Positions 53,202 to 62,461 of a stretch of DNA of 64,000 nucleotides are shown here, piece by piece. Each line of letters opens with the position of its first letter. The stretch's first letter is position 1. The notes under the pieces were generated by a model that was given only the letters and a program-made list of their open reading frames with translations, made no database searches and had not been told where the DNA came from. Where the stretch lies: positions 1,364,001 to 1,428,000 of the forward strand of contig NZ_CP034998.1 in the NCBI RefSeq assembly GCF_002531755.2. The letters are read 5' to 3'. The position numbers and the translations under genes were made by a program. This DNA is from Rhizobium acidisoli. GTDB taxonomy: Bacteria > Pseudomonadota > Alphaproteobacteria > Rhizobiales > Rhizobiaceae.

Positions 53202-53546
53202 GAACGGCCTCGCTGATCAAATGTGTCGGTGCAGGCGACATAGCCGATATCAATTGCACGCGTCTATGATGCCTCGAGAACTGCGAAGGGGCGGCATTTA
53301 CCTTGTCTCATCACTTCTGATTGTGGCGCTTGCCAGAAGATCGCCCTTGTGCATTGATCTTAAGCTGCTGGGGCAGCTGTCAACATTCTCTGCGAAGCTA
53401 TTGTTCTTCGGACCGTAATTGGCGTCGGCCGGTCACGGATGAGGCTGGTGGAGCAGGGGATTTTCATCATCCGGCTATACAGACCTGCGCAAGCTATGCT
53501 GCGAATGACGACAGGAGAAGTAAGGGTGCTCGAGGGCTGGGGAAGA
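53202..53546. other. Intergenic region upstream of the ClpP-fold protease
   Basis: 345 bases. Some short frames pass through, but none has a good ribosome-binding site plus recognisable product. It presumably holds the promoters for the MEKHLA gene and the protease. I see no repeat or RNA-like structure worth naming. Confidence 0.4.
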
Positions 53547-54860
53547 ATGCGGAAATTCGTCTCGTTGATATCGATGCTGCTGGCGTTCGTTGCCATGGCC
53601 GGAAAGGGGCATGCGGCCATTTCCTACCAACGTCTGGAGACCGCGCCGGGAGAACGCGCCCTGACGATAAAAGGCGTGTTCGAGAGTTCCGACGATGCGA
53701 TGACGCTTGTCGACGAATATACGCAATACCAGCCGAGCTATGTCACCTTTGATTCGCCCGGCGGAAACGTGGTCGCAGCGATTAGGTTCGGTCGGGCCCT
53801 CCGCCTCCTGAATGCAAAAACGATACAGATCAGAGCCGCCGAGTGCGCGTCGGCTTGCGCCTTCGCCTTTGTCGGTGGCGTTGAAAGATTTGCCCAGCCG
53901 GGCTCCATCGGCGTGCATCGCGTTTCCCTGTCCGACGATGTTGCCATCGACAGCCAATTGGCCATCTCGACTGTTCAAGCACTGACCGGCGAGATCATCG
54001 GCTATCTCACCGACATGGGGGTAAGCCCCAATCTGCTGCAGCTCAGCCTGTCGATCGACAGCTCCGATATCAGGTATCTCACCGCTGCGGAAATGCGGGA
54101 CTGGAACATCAACACTCCCGAGGATATGCCCTCGCCAGAGGAAGGCGCGGCACCGCCATCGGACGCCGCGCCTGAGGTGAGCGCAACACCCGCCGTCATG
54201 CTACCGGACTCAAGCGATTCTGAGGAGGTGGCCGCAGCCGAACCCGGCGACCTGACCACGGAGGCGGTTGATTTCGTCAACCGATACAATGACGAATGGT
54301 CGAAAGACAGCGCCTCGGCGTTGGCCTTCATGAAGGACGTCTATGCCGACGAGGTCTCCTTCTTCGGAAATCCGGTCGACAAAGGCGTCGTGCTAAAAGA
54401 CAAGGCGACCTTCGCCCAACGCTGGCCGCAGCGCATCTACAGCGTCAAGCCAGGCTCCGTCACTGCCAGCTGTGCCGGAAAATGCGAGATGTCGGGAGTT
54501 ATCGAGTGGTTTGCCGGAAACAGGGACACGGGTAAGACTTCCTCCGGCATGGCGGAATTCTCCTTCGTGTGGAACACGGCCTCTCTGCAGATCGAGTCCG
54601 AGAGCGGAAAGGTACTCACCACGGACAAGGGGGCAAAAGCGCCGGACCGGTTGATCCATCAGTGGACAGGACTGGACGACCTCTGCCGCACGAGTGTCGA
54701 TCGCCAGGGCACCGAGGTGCTACGGGCCTGCAAACGGCGCGACGAACTCGGTCCGCTGCTCAACCGCGTCGACTGGTGCTACGGCCATGAAGGCGAAGCC
54801 GAAATAAACTGGGAGTGGCAAAAATGCGATGCCAATTCCCGCCGATATACGAGCAGGTAG
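53547..54860 (+). CDS. Periplasmic ClpP-fold (COG3904-type) serine protease-like protein
   Basis: A 437-residue exported protein. It has a signal peptide (to about residue 23, GKGHAA) and a ClpP/SppA-like domain (about 25-190) with VTFDSPGGNVVAA, the serine motif AECASACAFAF and the GSIGVHRV histidine. A disordered Pro/Ser-rich linker (200-250) follows, then a C-terminal domain (about 258-350) that looks NTF2-like, and a last Cys-rich part (CRTSVD, LRACKRRDE, WCYGHEGE). The likely target and role are unknown. Start at 53547; an upstream in-frame ATG lacks a signal-like N-terminus. Confidence 0.75.
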   Translation: MRKFVSLISMLLAFVAMAGKGHAAISYQRLETAPGERALTIKGVFESSDDAMTLVDEYTQYQPSYVTFDSPGGNVVAAIRFGRALRLLNAKTIQIRAAECASACAFAFVGGVERFAQPGSIGVHRVSLSDDVAIDSQLAISTVQALTGEIIGYLTDMGVSPNLLQLSLSIDSSDIRYLTAAEMRDWNINTPEDMPSPEEGAAPPSDAAPEVSATPAVMLPDSSDSEEVAAAEPGDLTTEAVDFVNRYNDEWSKDSASALAFMKDVYADEVSFFGNPVDKGVVLKDKATFAQRWPQRIYSVKPGSVTASCAGKCEMSGVIEWFAGNRDTGKTSSGMAEFSFVWNTASLQIESESGKVLTTDKGAKAPDRLIHQWTGLDDLCRTSVDRQGTEVLRACKRRDELGPLLNRVDWCYGHEGEAEINWEWQKCDANSRRYTSR

Positions 54861-54942
54861 CGCGCAGGCCCAAAAACAAGCAACCGGTCGTTGCCCGGAG
54901 GAAGAAATGTTGGGAAACTCACATTCCTAAGCGAGGCCGAGC

Positions 54943-56211
54943 ATGTCAGAAGGCGAGCATTCCCGATCGAACACCGTTCTGCCGGGACCCGACGAACCCG
55001 ACAAGCCGGCGGAGCGCTATCAACTCGGCCTCTGCCTTTCCGGCGGCGGCTGTCGGGCCATGCTCTTTCATGCGGGATCGCTGGCGAGGCTGAACGAGGC
55101 CGGTCTTCTGGCGAAGCTCGATATGATCTCCTCGGTCTCAGGCGGATCGATCGCCTCCGGCCTGCTCGCCTATATCTGGCCGCGGCTGGTCTTTGAGAAC
55201 GGTGTCGCCGTCAACTTCAGAACAGAATATGTCGATCGCATTCTGGCCTTCAGCCAGGTCTTTGCCGATGGCCCGAGCTTTCTGAAGGGCGTGTTCAATC
55301 CCTTCTCGAGCGCGGCGGAGGAGGCCGCCAAACTCTATGAGCGACATCTGTTCGACGGAAAATCGCCAAGCCTGAAAGATCTTCCGAACGCGCCCTGGTT
55401 CGTCTTCTGCGCCAGCAATCTCAGCACCGGTTCGCTCTTCCGCATGTCGAACCGCTATATCGCGGATTACAGGATTGGCGTGTCGTTTCATCCCGCACTT
55501 TCGCTCGCGACCGCAGTTGCGGCTTCGGCGGCATTCCCGCCCGTGCTGTCCCCGCTGCGATTGGACCTGTCGCAGTTTTCCTGGACGAGGGAAAAACTCG
55601 ACGATACCGTCGGCGAACCCGTTGCGCCGGGCCGGGCAATCCTCAGCGATGGCGGCGTTTACGACAATCACGGCATCGAGCCGGCGCTGAAACGCTGCGA
55701 TTGCCTGCTTGTCAGCGATGCCGGCGCGCCTTGGCGCTCCTCCACCCGCGGATACTGGAATTATCTCAGCCAGCTGAAGCGTGTTCTCGACACCACCGAC
55801 AATCAGGTGAGGTCGTTGCGGCGGCGAGACCTGATCGGTGGCTTCAAGGCAGCAGAACAGGCCGACATGCTCGGCCTCGACGCTCCTTCGAAATCGGCTT
55901 TGCGCGCGAGTACGCGCGGCGTCTATTGGTCGATCGACAGCAAGGAGGCCGAACTCGCGCCCTATGCCTCTTACACGCTGCCGCCATCGTCGGTCGATCC
56001 TTCCGACGTCGGCACCTACCTTCATTTCCTCGGCGCCAAGGAGACGGAGTATCTGACGACTTGGGGTCACCATGTCTGCGACGCGATGCTCAATCGGTTC
56101 TATCAATCGCCGCTGGCGCCTTCGTCCGGCCCGCCATTGATCGCCGGGAGCGTCAAGCCCTCCTGGGCAGCGAGCGCCAGCAATCGCTTGTTCGACTTCC
56201 TGCCCTTTTGA
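54943..56211 (+). CDS. Patatin-like phospholipase
   Basis: A 422-residue patatin-domain protein. It has the oxyanion motif LSGGGCRAMLFHAG, the nucleophile context SSVSGGSIASG and the catalytic Asp in LSDGGVYDNHG. No signal peptide, so it acts in the cytoplasm or is secreted by another route. Such proteins occur in effector and lipid-turnover settings. It follows the protease by 82 bases on the same strand. Confidence 0.9.
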   Translation: MSEGEHSRSNTVLPGPDEPDKPAERYQLGLCLSGGGCRAMLFHAGSLARLNEAGLLAKLDMISSVSGGSIASGLLAYIWPRLVFENGVAVNFRTEYVDRILAFSQVFADGPSFLKGVFNPFSSAAEEAAKLYERHLFDGKSPSLKDLPNAPWFVFCASNLSTGSLFRMSNRYIADYRIGVSFHPALSLATAVAASAAFPPVLSPLRLDLSQFSWTREKLDDTVGEPVAPGRAILSDGGVYDNHGIEPALKRCDCLLVSDAGAPWRSSTRGYWNYLSQLKRVLDTTDNQVRSLRRRDLIGGFKAAEQADMLGLDAPSKSALRASTRGVYWSIDSKEAELAPYASYTLPPSSVDPSDVGTYLHFLGAKETEYLTTWGHHVCDAMLNRFYQSPLAPSSGPPLIAGSVKPSWAASASNRLFDFLPF

Positions 56212-56301
56212 ACGGAGGTGGCATCCCGGCAAAGCGCCAAGCGCGATTTTTATCGGAATGCTGGCCGCCCGGCTTGCGGCCGGACGACCAGCCTGGTTCT
56301 C

Positions 56302-57152
56302 TTATTTGGACTTGACGTTTTCCCAGCGTTTCATCAGGTCGGCATGGGCGTCGATCCAGGTCTTGATCGCTTCGTCCATCGAATTGCCGTCCTTGACGGC
56401 GCCGTTGATGGCGGTGATGTCGTCAATCGGCAGGTAGACGCTGGCCAGACCTCGCGGGCATGCGGATAGTCTGCCGAAAAGCCTCTATGGCCGATCCAGT
56501 AGTAGCTCTGCGGCGGCGGGTAGACGCCCTTCGGGTCCTGCAGAAACTTGATGTCGTATTTCTGGGCCATCCAGGATGGCGTCCACAGGGTCACGGCCAC
56601 CCATTCCTTGCGGTCGATCGCAGACTTCAGCGCCGCCGTCATGCCGGCCGTGCTGCCCTCGATAAGCTGGAGCTTCAGACCATAGTCCTTGACCGCGTTG
56701 GCGGTGTCACGCATCAGCCCGGCGCCGGGCTCGATGCCGACGATCTTGCCGCCGAACTTGTCGGCATTGTCGTTGAGCTGATCCAGCGAGTCGATGGTGA
56801 CGTATTTCGGCACTGCGACCGCCTGGTAAAGGCCGTGCGAAACTGGCGACAGCTTCTCCAGCTTGTTCTTATTCTTGTCCCAGTAGTCCTGGGCGGCGTA
56901 GTCCGTCTGGGAGGTCAGAACCTGGATGTCGCCCTTGGCAAGAGCGGCATAGGCAATGCCCCACTCGGAGAATTGGGTCACCTTGACGGTGTAGCCCGCA
57001 TCCTCGAGGACTTTCTTGGTGATTTCGGTGATCGGGGTAAGGTCTTCCCACGTCATCGTTCCCATCGAAATGGTCTTTTCTTCGGCCTGTGCGGGCATCA
57101 TGGTCATCCCGACCATTGCGGCAGCACAAAGTGCTTTCCATAAGATCTTCAC
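56302..57152 (-). pseudogene. Glycine/proline betaine ABC transporter binding protein, frameshifted near the 3' end
   Basis: An OpuAC/ProX-like periplasmic protein. It has a signal peptide (MKILWKALCAAAMVGM, GTG start at 57152 after AGGAGAG), then MGTMTWEDLTPITEITKKVL and PPPQSYYWIGHRGFSADYPHA of the betaine-binding group. Near 56447 the frame breaks: after ...HAREV the correct family ending (ASVYLPIDDITAINGAVKDG, ending at stop 56302) continues in another frame, as if one base were lost. The unshifted reading ends at 56334. It may be a true mutation or a sequencing error. It neighbours genes suggesting proline-betaine use. Confidence 0.7.
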
Positions 57153-57392
57153 GGTTCTCTCCTAGTTTGCGGTTCCTGTTATTATCGAAGGCTGATTTTT
57201 CAGCTTTCGCTATTGCGCGGCTGGGTGATAACCGCCCGGCTTGCAATTTCTGGAAACAATGGTCGTTCCAACCTCAGAGCGCGCACGGCCAAGCGCTCGG
57301 CGGACGCACTCGCCGGCGATCTCGAAATTCGCTATGCCCGGAGGCGATTTCGCTACCGTTCCGGCCTTGTGGCCGGATACGGAGGGCGATGG

Positions 57393-58328
57393 CTAAGCAT
57401 TGACCGCATCGACCACGTAGCTCGCCATCATCAGATCGAGATGCGCGCCGCCGCCATTCTTGAAGACGGTGATCTGCTCGTCGGATTGGCGGCTCGTCGT
57501 GCCTGCTGTCACGAGATCATAGAGATCTCCCCTGATATGGGAGCGTTTGATGGCGCCGGCCGCGATCGGCTGCATGATCTCGCCGATCCGGTCCATCACC
57601 GTCTCCATGAAATCCACATAGACCAGCCCCGCGGCGATCAGCGCGTCATCGGCCTCGCGCATATCGGGCGTGAAAGCGCCGATCAGATCGATATGGGTGC
57701 CGGGGCGGACCCATTCGCCCCGAAGGATCGGGGAACGCGCCATCGTCGCAGCCGAAACGATATCGGCCGTCCGAACCGCCTCCGCCACGTCGGCAGCGGC
57801 CGTGACCTTAGCGCGCAGATCGCCAAGCGTGGCGGCAAGCGCTTCGGCTTGTTCCGGGCGGCGCGACCAGATCGAGATGCGCTCGATATCGGGAAAGGCG
57901 GCGTCATAGGCCCGCGCGAGAGTGGCGGCCACAGCGCCGGCCCCCAGGATGACCAGATGGCGGCTGTCGGCGCGCGCCAGGCATTGCGCGCCGAGAAGGG
58001 AATCCGCCGCCGTCTTGTAGTGCGTGACCAACCGGCTATCGATGACGGCCCGCACGGCCCCGCAATCCGCATCGAACAGCAGAACCGCCCCTTGAACCGA
58101 GGGCAGTCCCCTTTTGGCATTGCCGGGAAAGACGCTGTCCGCCTTGACCGCGAAGCCGAGACCATCGATCCGGGTGGCGCGGTTCAAAAGCCGTGCATCG
58201 TCCGAGCCGAGCAGCAGGTCTCCCTGTTCTGGCCGGGGCCGCTGATGGCCGCGGCGCAAGGCATCGACCGCAGCGGGCCAGCTCAGCTTCGATACGCTTG
58301 CTTCATAGGTCAGGAGGGCAGGGAGCAT
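57393..58328 (-). CDS. Ornithine cyclodeaminase/mu-crystallin family reductase
   Basis: A 311-residue NAD(P)-binding protein of the OCD/mu-crystallin family with LGAGAVAATLARAY (Rossmann) and the IDLIGAFTPDMREADD segment. In hydroxyproline pathways such proteins reduce delta-1-pyrroline-2-carboxylate to proline; others are true ornithine cyclodeaminases. GGAGG lies 7 bases before ATG 58328. It is 13 bases after the enolase-superfamily gene, in one operon. Confidence 0.85.
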   Translation of the reverse strand: MLPALLTYEASVSKLSWPAAVDALRRGHQRPRPEQGDLLLGSDDARLLNRATRIDGLGFAVKADSVFPGNAKRGLPSVQGAVLLFDADCGAVRAVIDSRLVTHYKTAADSLLGAQCLARADSRHLVILGAGAVAATLARAYDAAFPDIERISIWSRRPEQAEALAATLGDLRAKVTAAADVAEAVRTADIVSAATMARSPILRGEWVRPGTHIDLIGAFTPDMREADDALIAAGLVYVDFMETVMDRIGEIMQPIAAGAIKRSHIRGDLYDLVTAGTTSRQSDEQITVFKNGGGAHLDLMMASYVVDAVNA

Positions 58329-58341
58329 GGCGTGGCCTCCA

Positions 58342-59442
58342 TCAGGAAAAGCTGGCCACCGGCGCGCCGAGCAGCGAGCGGTCGACCGTGATGCCGAGAC
58401 CGGGGCCGGTCGGTGCAGCACCCCGGCCATTGCGCGTGCGCGGCTGATAGCCGGCCACATGCTCGTTCGTCCAATCGTTGAAGAAGGAGGTGTGCATCAG
58501 ATTTTCCGGGAAGGCGCTGGCTGCTACATGCGACACCGCCGCCGCCGTAACATCGCCGCCCCAGACGTCCTCGATGCAGAAATGCATGCCGAGATCCTGC
58601 GCCGTGTTGCGCATGGCAACCGCCGGCGTGATGCCGCCGAGACGCCCGAGCTTGATGTTGACCGCAGCCGCATTCACCTCGTATTTGGCGCGATAGAGGT
58701 CGGCATGGGTGAGGATCGCTTCATCCAGCACGATCGGCAGCCCGCTGATCTTACGCAGCATGGCGCAATCGGCGAGATCCCGGCAGGGCTGTTCGACGTA
58801 GAGGTTCATATCTTCAAGCGCACGCATGGCGATCTGGGCTTCGAGCAGCGTGTATCCGGCATTCGCGTCGACGAAGAAGAAGATATCCGGGAAGGCCTTG
58901 ACGATGGCACGGGCACGCGCGGCGTCGTTTACCGGATCGTCGCCGATCTTGATCTGGTAGCGCATGATGCCCTGGGCGCTGCGCTTGCTGACATAGTCGA
59001 GGCTTTCCTCGGTCGAGGACAGCGGCACGGCCTCGAAGATCGGCAGGTCGGTGCTCAGCACGCCGCCGATCAGCGCCGCGATCGGCAGATCGACGGATTT
59101 GCCGAAAATATCCCAGCAGGCCACGTCGAAAGCGTTCTTGGCATTGGCTTGTCCCATCAGCACACTGGCCATCAGGCGCTGCAGGTGCGTGCTCCTGCGC
59201 GGATCCTGCCCGATCAGCAGCGGCGCGAGTTCGCGCAGCGCCGCACGCGTGCTGCCGGCAAAGACCGGCAGATAATTGCCGGAAAGCGTTGCAGCCTCGC
59301 CCCAGCCTTCGATGCCGCTGTCGGTGATGACCCTCACGAGATTGGACGGCTGCTGTTTCGCCGACCGGCCCTTGGACATCACATAGGTTCCGTGGGAGTA
59401 GGTCAGGTCGTATTCGTAAAGCTCGATGGCCGAAATCTTCAT
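58342..59442 (-). CDS. Mandelate racemase/MLE-family enolase-superfamily enzyme
   Basis: A 366-residue enzyme. The first catalytic lysine is in RYQIKIG, metal ligands in FVDANAGYT (Asp), YVEQPC (Glu) and VLDEAI (Asp), and the second lysine in NIKLGRLGG. The ending GPGLGIT...GAPVASFS is shared with hydroxyproline-betaine 2-epimerase and cis-3-hydroxyproline dehydratase relatives. With a betaine-type binding protein and an OCD-family reductase next to it, one of these activities is likely. Choice of ATG 59442; ATGs at 59451 and 59454 are possible. Confidence 0.85.
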   Translation of the reverse strand: MKISAIELYEYDLTYSHGTYVMSKGRSAKQQPSNLVRVITDSGIEGWGEAATLSGNYLPVFAGSTRAALRELAPLLIGQDPRRSTHLQRLMASVLMGQANAKNAFDVACWDIFGKSVDLPIAALIGGVLSTDLPIFEAVPLSSTEESLDYVSKRSAQGIMRYQIKIGDDPVNDAARARAIVKAFPDIFFFVDANAGYTLLEAQIAMRALEDMNLYVEQPCRDLADCAMLRKISGLPIVLDEAILTHADLYRAKYEVNAAAVNIKLGRLGGITPAVAMRNTAQDLGMHFCIEDVWGGDVTAAAVSHVAASAFPENLMHTSFFNDWTNEHVAGYQPRTRNGRGAAPTGPGLGITVDRSLLGAPVASFS

Positions 59443-59585
59443 GGCTGTCATCATCCCTGCTGAATGTCGCTTCCGCTTGAGGCGGCGCGACTTGGTTGCT
59501 GCATGAATCAAGATTTCATGCGGGCGGACTTGCGACAAACCAGTTTTCAGCGATAAAAGGGTCAGAAAATCTAGGCCTCAATTTC

Positions 59586-60473
59586 ATGTCCATCGCGCCG
59601 CCGTTCGACAGATTGCCTTCGCTGAACGCGCTGCGCGCCTTCGAGGCCGCCGCCCGGCTGGGCAGCTTTCGCCGCGCCGCCGATGAACTGATGGTCACGC
59701 CAGGCGCCGTGGCCGCGCAGATCAAGGCGCTGGAGGCCGAATTCGGCGCCGAGCTGTTTCACCGGCAGGCGAGGGGTGTCACCCTGACCGCCCTCGGACA
59801 GCGCGTCGCTCCCCGGTTCAGCGCCGCCTTCGATGCGCTTGGCGGTGCGGTGCGCGAGCTGCGGCGTCACGCGGCCCCGCGCAAAGTCCATATTGTCACC
59901 TCGCCGGCGCTCGCCCAGCTGTGGCTGGCGCCGCGCCTGCTGCCTCTGCGCGCGGCGCTGCGCGATGTCGATATCTCGGTCACTGCACTCGAAGAGCCGC
60001 CGGATCTCAAGCGCACACCCTTCGATCTGTGCCTGTTCTATGCCGAGCCCGGCCCGGACAAGATCACCTTGTGGGACGAACAGCTGCTGCCGGTCTGCAT
60101 GCCTGGATTGGCCGCAACGCTTGCCGACCCCGCCGATCTTGCAACGGTCAACTGCATCTCGGATGTGGTCTGGCAGGATTGGCGGATCTGGGCGGAAACC
60201 GCCATGCCCGACAGCCCGGTAATCCCCACCGGACCCGGCTTCTCACTCTATGCAGTTGCCGTGCAGGAAGCTTTATCCGGCGCAGGGGTTCTGATGGGGC
60301 GGCAATCGCTGGTGCAACCTCATCTCAACAGCGGCGCCCTCGTCGCCCCCTTCGACCGCCGCGTTCCGCTCGGCCTTTCGATCACGGCATGGATGCTGCC
60401 GGAAAGCCGCAACGACCGGGCCGTCATCGCAGTCGCCAACGGACTGCGCCAGATTGCTGGCGGGGTGGGGTGA
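59586..60473 (+). CDS. LysR-family regulator (GcvA-like) of the betaine/hydroxyproline cluster
   Basis: A 295-residue LysR-type regulator with the GcvA-like N-terminus LPSLNALRAFEAAARLGSFRRAADEL and a short effector domain. It is divergent from the enolase-superfamily gene across 143 bp, so it is the likely regulator of the operon reading left. A frame open further upstream (59496) has a poor start. Confidence 0.88.
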   Translation: MSIAPPFDRLPSLNALRAFEAAARLGSFRRAADELMVTPGAVAAQIKALEAEFGAELFHRQARGVTLTALGQRVAPRFSAAFDALGGAVRELRRHAAPRKVHIVTSPALAQLWLAPRLLPLRAALRDVDISVTALEEPPDLKRTPFDLCLFYAEPGPDKITLWDEQLLPVCMPGLAATLADPADLATVNCISDVVWQDWRIWAETAMPDSPVIPTGPGFSLYAVAVQEALSGAGVLMGRQSLVQPHLNSGALVAPFDRRVPLGLSITAWMLPESRNDRAVIAVANGLRQIAGGVG

Positions 60474-60580
60474 TTGTTGCGGAACGCGTGCCGCCAAATA
60501 TTCCCTCTTTCGCGCCGCTGCACCTAGGGCACCGGAAATTCGGGAACCCAATTGTCATCAATCAGCAAGATTAGGCTAAG

Positions 60581-61123
60581 ATGACCAACGCTAGCTTAGG
60601 GCCGGCTCCGGACGAACACAGCACCACTCCGGAGGCGCTGTCCGAAACGAGATACCGATTCGCGAAGCGACGGGATGCGGATATGGCTGACAATCTTACG
60701 ACGACACAGCGTCAGGCGTGTATGAAAAAGATACGCTCGCGGAATACTAAGCCAGAATTGCAGCTGCGCACTGCCTTATGGGCATTGGGACACCGATATC
60801 GCATCCGATCAACGCTGGAGGGTAAACCGGACATTATCTTCCCGCGCTACAGGCTGGCTATTTTCGTTGACGGCTGCTTTTGGCACGGTTGTCCGATTCA
60901 TGCCACGAAACCCAAATCTAACGCAGACTACTGGCTTCCGAAGCTTGAGCGTAATCGCGCACGTGATCTCGGGGTCACAGCAAAGCTCGCTTCGGAGGGA
61001 TGGAGGGTTCATCGGGTATGGGAGCACGAGATTAGACAGGACCTGACGGCCGTTGTCAGAACGGTCCTGGCGATCATTGACGACGTTCGTCACTGCGGCA
61101 TCATCTTCAAAACGGCTGACTAG
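60581..61123 (+). CDS. vsr: Very short patch repair endonuclease (Vsr)
   Basis: Nicks next to T:G mismatches that arise from deamination of 5-methylcytosine. The product is 180 residues from ATG 60581 or 146 from ATG 60683 (MADNLTTTQRQACMKKIRSRNTKPE, closer to the usual start). Active-site elements: GKPDIIFPRYRLAIFVDGCFWHGCP (Asp and the Zn-site His/Cys) and WRVHRVWEHEI. Codon use and GC content fall here compared with the rest, as in acquired restriction islands. The matching cytosine methylase is not in the window and should lie beyond the right end. Confidence 0.9.
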   Translation: MTNASLGPAPDEHSTTPEALSETRYRFAKRRDADMADNLTTTQRQACMKKIRSRNTKPELQLRTALWALGHRYRIRSTLEGKPDIIFPRYRLAIFVDGCFWHGCPIHATKPKSNADYWLPKLERNRARDLGVTAKLASEGWRVHRVWEHEIRQDLTAVVRTVLAIIDDVRHCGIIFKTAD

Positions 61124-61124
61124 T

Positions 61125-61874
61125 CTAGATGTCGCTGAGCGTTAGCTTAGTCGAAATCAGATCAGAGATAACGTTCGACGCCTGGGCGTTATCGAAGCAG
61201 TCGATCAGCTTGAAGCCACCGATCGAATTGACTTCTGCCATCAGACGTCGGAATGCCTGGCGCTCGAACAGCTTTTTGTTGCCTCTGTAGGACGTGACGA
61301 GCTTTTCCAGTATGGCTCCGAAAAGTTCGGTTGACTGCGACGTGGTAGGCCTTTCAACGAGGTTTGCCCGGACGTCGGATTTGTAAAGGAAAGCTTCGAG
61401 AGCGACCTCCCTGTCCAGCTCTGGCACTCGCGCGCAGAGGTGCGCCATCCACCAGAGTCGCGACGCTGCGTTGTCCCGTTCGCTCTGGCGCTTGTCGCGG
61501 GCGAAGAAGTGCCGCCGGATATGCGCGACTGCCTGGTCGTCGTCGTTCGGAATCGGCCATCGGCGTCTCGAATATTCGAGGAGATGCGTGTGGACATAGT
61601 AGGCCCAGAGCCGCTCATCGCGAGCTTCGTAAGCTGTCAGGCCGTTGAACGCATCGTAGAGGACAATGCAGTTGTCCACTTCGTAGTGGTCACCAGCCTT
61701 CGAAAACGTCATGTCCTTGAATCGTGACTCGTTTACCTCGCGGTCAAGTTCAAACCAGAGGGCGTCATCAACTTCAATGCTTTCGAAGTTTCCGCTTCGA
61801 TATTGCTGGAGGTGTGTTGGGACTGCCTGGCGAAGTTCTTCGAGGGTCGTGCCCTTCAGGAGTCTGGCCTTCAT
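61125..61874 (-). CDS. DUF6339-like protein
   Basis: A 249-residue cytoplasmic protein. Features are LWAYYVHTHLLEYSRRRWPIPND and SRLWWMAHLCARVPELDREV, a W-rich helical pattern I associate with DUF6339 proteins of restriction and defence islands. Function unknown. It overlaps the upstream gene by four bases (ATGA) and ends two bases from the vsr stop (convergent). Confidence 0.6.
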   Translation of the reverse strand: MKARLLKGTTLEELRQAVPTHLQQYRSGNFESIEVDDALWFELDREVNESRFKDMTFSKAGDHYEVDNCIVLYDAFNGLTAYEARDERLWAYYVHTHLLEYSRRRWPIPNDDDQAVAHIRRHFFARDKRQSERDNAASRLWWMAHLCARVPELDREVALEAFLYKSDVRANLVERPTTSQSTELFGAILEKLVTSYRGNKKLFERQAFRRLMAEVNSIGGFKLIDCFDNAQASNVISDLISTKLTLSDI

Positions 61875-62461
61875 GAATCCGCCTTAAAGAAATAAGCGTC
61901 GATGAGCTTCATTGGATGTTTCATCAGTTCCTGGGCCACGAAAGATGCGCTCTCATGGTCTAGGTTTATCGACAGGTCGTCGCACCTCTTCCTGAAGATA
62001 TGCGCCCATCTGAAATCCTCGACCTCCTGCGGTTCGTATTTCAGCAACGAAACGCACTGGATCACCGCGCCGAGATAGATCGAGTTGAGAAGAATCGCCT
62101 TCTTTCCGCTGTCGTTGCGAGCGAGGTCGATTTTGGCTTTGGTGTCCGGACTGACCAAGATCGTGACCTTGTCGCCGTAAGGCTCCACGCGCCATTGGTT
62201 GTCAGGCACATCGTAATTCTTGACCAGCTGAAATGCCGAGCTGATAGGCTTAAAGGCGTCGCGGTCGACGTAGATCGATTGCGGCACCTCGAGCCCCAGC
62301 GCCGCGCCTTCTTCGAAGGCGAACGGGCCTGCGCCGAATTCGGCGTTGATCCACTTGCACGTGAAGTTATCGATATTCGTTCTCGCCACGACGTAGGGGT
62401 AGATGAGCACTTCGCCGCGAATCGAACCCGCCGGGAAACTATGGGAGTAGGGTCGGGACAT
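61871..62461 (-). CDS. Hypothetical protein, possibly the 3' part of a split gene
   Basis: A 196-residue protein starting MSRPYSHSFPAGSIRGEV, with a beta-rich N-terminal part (VLIYPYVVARTNI) and a helical C-terminus. The start ATG lies inside the upstream gene, in another frame; GTG 62494 is also in frame. The N-terminus looks like the continuation of a domain that begins in the upstream gene (CRDTYFR...). The pair may be one gene broken by a frameshift. No family named with confidence. Confidence 0.5.
   Translation of the reverse strand: MSRPYSHSFPAGSIRGEVLIYPYVVARTNIDNFTCKWINAEFGAGPFAFEEGAALGLEVPQSIYVDRDAFKPISSAFQLVKNYDVPDNQWRVEPYGDKVTILVSPDTKAKIDLARNDSGKKAILLNSIYLGAVIQCVSLLKYEPQEVEDFRWAHIFRKRCDDLSINLDHESASFVAQELMKHPMKLIDAYFFKADS

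Noticed and set aside
53191..53418. Plus-strand frame of 75 codons with a hydrophobic stretch
   Set aside because: No ribosome-binding site and it overlaps the start of the MEKHLA gene; the hydrophobic stretch alone is weak evidence.
57153..57392. Possible gene or RNA between the betaine-binding protein and OCD genes
   Set aside because: Only a short hairpin (57361-57376) without U-run is seen; the frame that covers it continues antisense through the OCD gene.
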